Below the pieces are notes generated by a model. That model saw nothing but the letters and a program-made list of their open reading frames with translations, was not told the origin of the DNA and did not search any database. DNA of 64,000 nucleotides from assembly GCA_050287105.1 (NCBI GenBank), contig JBNKBG010000001.1, positions 6,094 to 70,093 of the forward strand, in the 5' to 3' direction. The stretch comes from JAPHTQ01 sp050287105 (GTDB taxonomy: Bacteria; Pseudomonadota; Gammaproteobacteria; Thiohalomonadales; Thiohalomonadaceae). Of the stretch, positions 60,153-64,000 are shown piece by piece. The translations under genes and the position numbers were made by a program. Positions within the stretch are counted from its first letter, which is position 1. Every line of letters begins with the position of its first letter.

Positions 60153-60863
60153 TCAGGACTTAATGCGGAATTCTGCGGAACGGGCGTGTGCCGTCAGCCC
60201 TTCACCTCGCGCCAGTGTGGACGCGGTCTTGCCCAACTCCGATGCACCATCGGCGGAACACATGATCAGGCTGGAACGCTTCTGAAAGTCATAGACTCCC
60301 AACGGCGAACTGAAACGTGCGGTACGCGAGGTGGGCAACACATGGTTGGGGCCAGCACAGTAATCGCCCAGTGCCTCGGCAGTGTAACGCCCCATGAAGA
60401 TCGCTCCGGCGTGATGGATCTTTTTCGCCATCTCCAGCGGTTCATCCACGGATAACTCCAGGTGCTCCGGAGCAATGAAGTTGGCGACGGCCACTGCCTC
60501 ATCCATATCTTTTACTTTGATCAGCGCGCCGCGATCACGCAACGAGGTGGTGATCATCTCCTTACGTTCCATGGTCGGCAACAACTTGTCGATGCTCGCA
60601 GCAACTTGATCGAGATAGGCTGCATCGGGACAAACCAGGATCGATTGCGCATCTTCATCATGCTCGGCCTGGGAGAAGAGGTCCATGGCGATCCAGTCGG
60701 GATCGGTCTTGCCGTCACAGACCACCAGGATCTCGGAAGGTCCGGCNNNNNNNNNNNNNNNNNNNNNNNNNNNNNNNNNNNNNNNNNNNNNNNNNNNNNN
60801 NNNNNNNNNNNNNNNNNNNNNNNNNNNNNNNNNNNNNNNNNNNNNNCGGGTGATGTCAGCCAT
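60153..60863 (-). CDS. hisD: Histidinol dehydrogenase, interrupted by an assembly gap
   Basis: HisD oxidises histidinol to histidine with two NAD+. The C-terminal part (about 197 residues before the gap in the reverse sense) shows AGPSEILVVCDGKTDPDWIAMDLFSQAEHDEDAQSI-type sequence, APEHLEL, and GAIFMGRYTAEALGDYCAGPNHVLPTSRTARFSSPLGVYDF, all HisD signatures. The first six residues MADITR lie beyond the gap. The run of 100 N cannot be its true length: about 225 residues (near 680 bp) of a roughly 430-residue HisD are missing, so coordinates inside the gene are artificial. Confidence 0.93.
   Translation of the reverse strand: MADITXXXXXXXXXXXXXXXXXXXXXXXXXXXXXXXXXXAGPSEILVVCDGKTDPDWIAMDLFSQAEHDEDAQSILVCPDAAYLDQVAASIDKLLPTMERKEMITTSLRDRGALIKVKDMDEAVAVANFIAPEHLELSVDEPLEMAKKIHHAGAIFMGRYTAEALGDYCAGPNHVLPTSRTARFSSPLGVYDFQKRSSLIMCSADGASELGKTASTLARGEGLTAHARSAEFRIKS
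60747..60846. other. Assembly gap, 100 N
   Basis: Exactly 100 consecutive N within hisD. The round number and the missing protein length show a placeholder for a scaffold join of unknown size rather than a measured gap. Confidence 0.97.
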
Positions 60864-60935
60864 GATTTAATTCCAGATTTCAGCGGTGCAGAGGTTGAGA
60901 ATTTTAGCCTGAGACGGTCGAAACAAACAGGGCGG

Positions 60936-61577
60936 CTATTTGCGCTGTTTCTCCACCGCCTCGGCGATGCGATCGATGAAGGCCTGCACCCGATGGTGTT
61001 TCACCTTCAACGAGGCCTTGTTGACGATCAGCCGCGAGCTGATGTCGGCGATATGTTCCAGCGGTTCCAGGCCGTTGGCCTTGAGGGTGTTGCCAGTATC
61101 CACCAGATCGACAATGCGATCCGCCAGCCCCACCAGCGGCGCCAGTTCCATCGAGCCGTAGAGCTTGATGATCTCCACCTGCTTGCCCTGCGCCGCGTAG
61201 TAGCGCCGGGTAGAATTGACAAACTTGGTAGCGATACGCAACCGCCCTGCCGGTTCAACACTCTCTTTCGGTCCGGCCACCATAAGGCGGCAGCGGGCGA
61301 TGTTCAGGTCCAGCGGTTCGTAGAGCCCTTCCCCGCCGTGCTCCAGTAACACATCCTTGCCCGCCACGCCGATGTCGGCAGCGCCGTATTCGACAAAGGT
61401 GGGAACGTCAGTGGCGCGGATCACCACCAGCTTTACGTCTTCCTGGTTGGTATCCAGGATCAGCTTGCGGCTGGTCTCCGGATCATCCAGTGGTTCGATA
61501 CCGGCGTGGGCCAGCAGCGGCAGGGTGTCCTTGAAAATGCGCCCCTTGGAGAGGGCGATGGTCAGTGTTTCACTCAC
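60936..61577 (-). CDS. hisG: ATP phosphoribosyltransferase catalytic subunit, short form
   Basis: A 213-residue HisG that condenses ATP and PRPP in the first step of histidine synthesis. Motifs include LTIALSKGRIFKDTLPLL, the VPTFVEYGAADIGVAGKDVLLE segment, and the PRPP loop VDLVDTGNTLKANGL. At 213 residues it lacks the C-terminal regulatory domain, so it is the short type that needs the HisZ subunit for activity; hisZ is not in this window. It overlaps murA by four bases. Confidence 0.96.
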   Translation of the reverse strand: MSETLTIALSKGRIFKDTLPLLAHAGIEPLDDPETSRKLILDTNQEDVKLVVIRATDVPTFVEYGAADIGVAGKDVLLEHGGEGLYEPLDLNIARCRLMVAGPKESVEPAGRLRIATKFVNSTRRYYAAQGKQVEIIKLYGSMELAPLVGLADRIVDLVDTGNTLKANGLEPLEHIADISSRLIVNKASLKVKHHRVQAFIDRIAEAVEKQRK

Positions 61578-62878
61578 GGCATTACATCCATCAGTACCGG
61601 CCCCTGGTAGTGCATCTCCGGTACGCGGCGGATACGCGCACCGAGCTGGGCCAGCTTCTCTTCAATACATTCATAACCGCGGTCGATGTGATAGATGCGA
61701 TCCACCACTGTCTCACCCTCGGCGACCAGTCCGGCCAGCACCAGGCTGGCAGAGGCGCGCAGATCGGTCGCCATCACCGGTGCGCCGGTGAGGCGTTCAA
61801 TACCGGTGGTAATCGCGGTATTCCCCTCCAGCTGAATATTCGCCCCCATGCGCTGCAACTCCTGCACGTGCATAAAGCGATTTTCAAAAACGGTCTCAAT
61901 GATGCGTCCACTCCCCTCGGCGATGCAGTTGAGCGCGGTGAACTGCGCCTGCATGTCGGTGGGGAAATCAGGATAGGGGGCCGTCTCCAGATCCACTGCC
62001 TTCGGCCGTTTGCCGTGCATGTCGAGGCTAATCCAGTCTTCACCGCACTCGATGTCAGCTCCGGCTTCACGCAGTTTGTCCAGTACCGCATCGAGCAGAT
62101 CGGGACGGGTATCCTTAAGCTTAACCTTACCGCCGGTGATCGCCGCCGCCACCAGATAGGTGCCGGTCTCGATGCGATCCGGTAACACGTGGTAGGTACC
62201 GCCGTGTAACCGCTCTACCCCTTCGATGGTGATGGTGTCGGTACCGGCACCGGAAATCTTGCCGCCGATGCTATTGAGGAAATCGGCCAGGTCCACCACC
62301 TCGGGCTCGCGTGCGGCGTTGTGAATCTTGGTAATACCATCGGCCAGGCTGGCGGCAATCATCAGGTTCTCGGTACCGGTCACGGAGACCACATCCGGTT
62401 TAATGATCGCACCCTTAAGGCGACCACCGTGGGTGGAGGCCTTGATGTAACCATTCTCCACCTTGATGTCGGCACCCATGGCACGCAGGCCATCGATATG
62501 GATGTTGACCGGACGGGATCCGATGGCACAACCGCCGGGCAGTGAAACCTCCGCTTCGCCATGGCGCGCCAGCAGCGGACCCAAAACCAGGATGGAGGCG
62601 CGCATGGTACGCACCAGTTCATAGGGAGCGTAAAGCTCCTTGATGGTGGAAGCGTGGACTTCGATATTGAGCTTCTCGTCGATCACCAGTTCCACACCCA
62701 TATTGCCCAGCAGCTCCATGGTGGTGGTGATGTCGTGCAGATGCGGCACGTTGCAGATGGTCACCGGCTCGTCGCACACCAGGGTGGCTGCCAGGATCGG
62801 CAGGGCGGAGTTTTTGGCACCGGAAATACGGATCTCACCATTCAGGATGGTTCCGCCAGTAATAAGTAGTTTGTCCAT
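61574..62878 (-). CDS. murA: UDP-N-acetylglucosamine 1-carboxyvinyltransferase
   Basis: A 434-residue EPSP-synthase-fold enzyme that transfers enolpyruvate from PEP to UDP-GlcNAc, the first committed step of peptidoglycan synthesis. N-terminal GEIRISGAKNSALPIL and the active loop LPGGCAIGSRPV with Cys near 116 are seen. The Cys form is the fosfomycin-sensitive type. The C terminus is about 15 residues longer than E. coli MurA. Position between ibaG and hisG is the common gammaproteobacterial order. Confidence 0.97.
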   Translation of the reverse strand: MDKLLITGGTILNGEIRISGAKNSALPILAATLVCDEPVTICNVPHLHDITTTMELLGNMGVELVIDEKLNIEVHASTIKELYAPYELVRTMRASILVLGPLLARHGEAEVSLPGGCAIGSRPVNIHIDGLRAMGADIKVENGYIKASTHGGRLKGAIIKPDVVSVTGTENLMIAASLADGITKIHNAAREPEVVDLADFLNSIGGKISGAGTDTITIEGVERLHGGTYHVLPDRIETGTYLVAAAITGGKVKLKDTRPDLLDAVLDKLREAGADIECGEDWISLDMHGKRPKAVDLETAPYPDFPTDMQAQFTALNCIAEGSGRIIETVFENRFMHVQELQRMGANIQLEGNTAITTGIERLTGAPVMATDLRASASLVLAGLVAEGETVVDRIYHIDRGYECIEEKLAQLGARIRRVPEMHYQGPVLMDVMP

Positions 62879-62936
62879 ATTCCTCTGTATTTTCTTCTCG
62901 GTACCATCCGCTTACGGACGGCCCCGGCAGGGTGCC

Positions 62937-63191
62937 TCAGGAAATCTGCATTTGGCTCGCAGTTTTCCACTCTTCCGGTGTGTAGGCCTTGATGTTAATG
63001 GCATGGATCTCGCCAGAGGTGATTTTATCCCCCAGCGTGGCGAAGACCATCCTTTGTTCCTGCACCATCGATTTACCCTCGAACTCCTCGCTGATCACGA
63101 TGACATCGAAGTGGCTGCCGTCCCCCGACACCCGCACCTCGCTAGCGGACAGACCCGCCTCGATCATCGCTTTGACCTCTTCAACCTGCAT
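62937..63191 (-). CDS. ibaG: BolA-family protein IbaG
   Basis: An 84-residue BolA-fold protein (E. coli YrbA/IbaG). Visible are VKAMIEAGLSASEVRVSGDGSHFDVIVISEEFEGKS, then QRMVFATLGDKITSGEIHAINIKAYTPEEW, the last being the family's conserved His-containing end. BolA proteins pair with monothiol glutaredoxins on iron-sulfur clusters. It lies between mlaB and murA as in E. coli. Confidence 0.94.
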   Translation of the reverse strand: MQVEEVKAMIEAGLSASEVRVSGDGSHFDVIVISEEFEGKSMVQEQRMVFATLGDKITSGEIHAINIKAYTPEEWKTASQMQIS

Positions 63192-63264
63192 CTAACGCAC
63201 CATCATGGGGAAACGAATCGGAAATCATACCGCCTGGGCGGCCAATATGTAAGCCTTGCCCCGC

Positions 63265-63579
63265 CTAGCCCTCCAGCGGGATCAGGCTTTCCAGCTCACT
63301 GGCACGGGCGATAGCCAGCAACTGCTCCGGTAGCTGGCGGAAACGTACCTCTACACCCAGCTTCTTGCCCATGCGCAGCCACTGCATCAGCAGGGCCAGA
63401 CCGGCGCTGTCCACCCGCGGCACATCGGCCAGGTCAATGACCAGCCGCCCGGCCTCACCTTCCAGCAAGGAACGGCTTTGTGCCAGCACCGCGTTGACCG
63501 TGGCAAAGGTCAGATCACTACGGACATGAAGCAGACCGGCTTGCGCACGCTCGAGTAGCACCGTCGCCTCACTTGCCAC
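63265..63579 (-). CDS. mlaB: STAS-domain protein MlaB
   Basis: A 104-residue single STAS domain with the conserved VIDLADVPRVDSAGLALLMQWLRMGKKLGVEVRF core. MlaB binds the ATPase MlaF and is needed for assembly and activity of the MlaFEDB phospholipid transporter at the inner membrane. The gene start lies within the mlaC end (11-bp overlap), so the two are coupled. Confidence 0.92.
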   Translation of the reverse strand: MASEATVLLERAQAGLLHVRSDLTFATVNAVLAQSRSLLEGEAGRLVIDLADVPRVDSAGLALLMQWLRMGKKLGVEVRFRQLPEQLLAIARASELESLIPLEG

Positions 63580-64000
63580 TATCGGCGCCCTTGGCCTGAT
63601 TCATTTCGGCCAGCTTGGACAACAGTTTGGGAATACCGCCCTGCTGCACCTCGGTAGCGAAGGTGGTGCGGAAGTTGGTCACCAGACTGACGCCATCGAC
63701 ACTGATGTCGTAGACCTTCCACTCGCCCGCTTTATTGAGGTAGAGACTGTAGTTGAGCGGGATATCCGCAGCGCCGCCGTTCTGCACGATACGGGTCTTC
63801 ACCGTCACCTTCTTGTCCGCCTCACTGGCGTGGAAGGGCAGGAAGTCGATCTTCTGATCGGTATATTCCAGCAGCGCGATGGAGTAGGTGCGCACCAGCA
63901 GATTCTGGAACTCATCGGTAAAGGTCTTCTGCTGTGCCGCGTCAGCCTTGCGCCAGTTCTTGCCCAACACCCAGATCGACATCTTATGGAAATCAAAATG
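63569..64000 (-). CDS. mlaC: Phospholipid-binding periplasmic protein MlaC, 5' part outside window
   Basis: The frame is open to the window edge; 143 residues of the C-terminal part are present. The sequence HFDFHKMSIWVLGKNWRKADAAQQKTFTDEFQNLLVRTYSIALLEY is the MlaC signature, followed by VKTRIVQNGG and WKVYDISVDGVSLVTNFRTTF. MlaC shuttles lipids between MlaA at the outer membrane and MlaFEDB at the inner membrane. The signal peptide lies beyond the window. Confidence 0.94.
   Translation of the reverse strand, partial: HFDFHKMSIWVLGKNWRKADAAQQKTFTDEFQNLLVRTYSIALLEYTDQKIDFLPFHASEADKKVTVKTRIVQNGGAADIPLNYSLYLNKAGEWKVYDISVDGVSLVTNFRTTFATEVQQGGIPKLLSKLAEMNQAKGADSGK

Noticed and set aside
60153..60863. 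hisD as a complete 236-residue gene reading through the N run
   Set aside because: The N run is a placeholder; the protein is about 190-230 residues short of any functional HisD.
1..64000. tRNA genes, rRNA genes and riboswitches
   Set aside because: Intergenic gaps are short; none shows a cloverleaf or a conserved rRNA or riboswitch core. RNase P RNA is the only structured RNA recognised.

Overview
The window is 64 kb of a gammaproteobacterial chromosome. Gene content and order match free-living or symbiotic gammaproteobacteria of mid to high GC: nadC-pilBCD-coaE-zapD-yacG, secA-argJ, a complete mraZ-to-lpxC division and cell-wall cluster, rnpB-rsmI-lpoA-yraN-diaA-dolP, sspAB-petABC, and mlaCB-ibaG-murA-hisGDC. 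A cytochrome bc1 operon shows a respiratory lifestyle, and MurE carries the DNPR motif of enzymes that add meso-diaminopimelate. A Chromatiales/Thiotrichales-like lineage is plausible, but the species is not determined.

Layout. 1-7364 (+): end of an amino-acid/Na+ symporter, an FKBP isomerase, nadC, type IV pilus assembly genes pilB, pilC and pilD, coaE, zapD and yacG. 7333-15025 (-): a small lipoprotein, a Nudix-ThiE fusion, argJ, secA, a CapA-like lipoprotein and an M23 peptidase. From about 3.2 to 13 kb the DNA looks much more AT-rich than the flanks. 15080-15547 (+): dciA. 15561-34045 (-): lpxC, ftsZ, ftsA, ftsQ, ddlB, murB, murC, murG, ftsW, murD, mraY, murF, murE, ftsI, ftsL, rsmH and mraZ, read from a promoter with three MraZ-type repeats near 34.1 kb and ended by a hairpin lying inside the dciA stop region. 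34320-35563 (-): RNase P RNA and rsmI. 35645-40484 (+): lpoA, yraN, a DiaA/GmhA-like SIS protein, a dual-BON lipoprotein and a FAD-linked oxidase. 40532-45797 (-): a macro-domain protein, sspB, sspA, petC, petB, petA and a Nif3-like protein. 45864-47030 (+): a DegS/AlgW-like protease.

47.0-59.1 kb is an accessory island lying between the protease gene and hisC, which are close neighbours in many gammaproteobacteria. It holds an AT-rich sulfotransferase gene, a REP-associated tyrosine transposase (RAYT) bounded by 20-bp inverted repeats, a beheaded regulator, a SymE-like toxin gene, and a four-gene Rhs locus. The Rhs locus encodes a 2518-residue Sec-exported, teneurin-like Rhs protein (two beta-propeller regions, Ig-like domains, YD repeats, variable C-terminal tip), a small lipoprotein, an orphan Rhs C-terminal tip carrying an M15 peptidoglycan peptidase, and a small secreted protein. 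I read this as two toxin/immunity modules aimed at the cell envelope. It is the most interesting part of the window.

59087-64000 (-): hisC, hisD (broken by a 100-N assembly gap), hisG, murA, ibaG, mlaB and the 3' part of mlaC. Most of the core window serves envelope growth: precursor synthesis (murA, murB-G, mraY, ddlB), septum assembly (ftsZAQWIL, zapD), lipid A commitment (lpxC), outer-membrane lipid homeostasis (mla, dolP) and synthase activation (lpoA).
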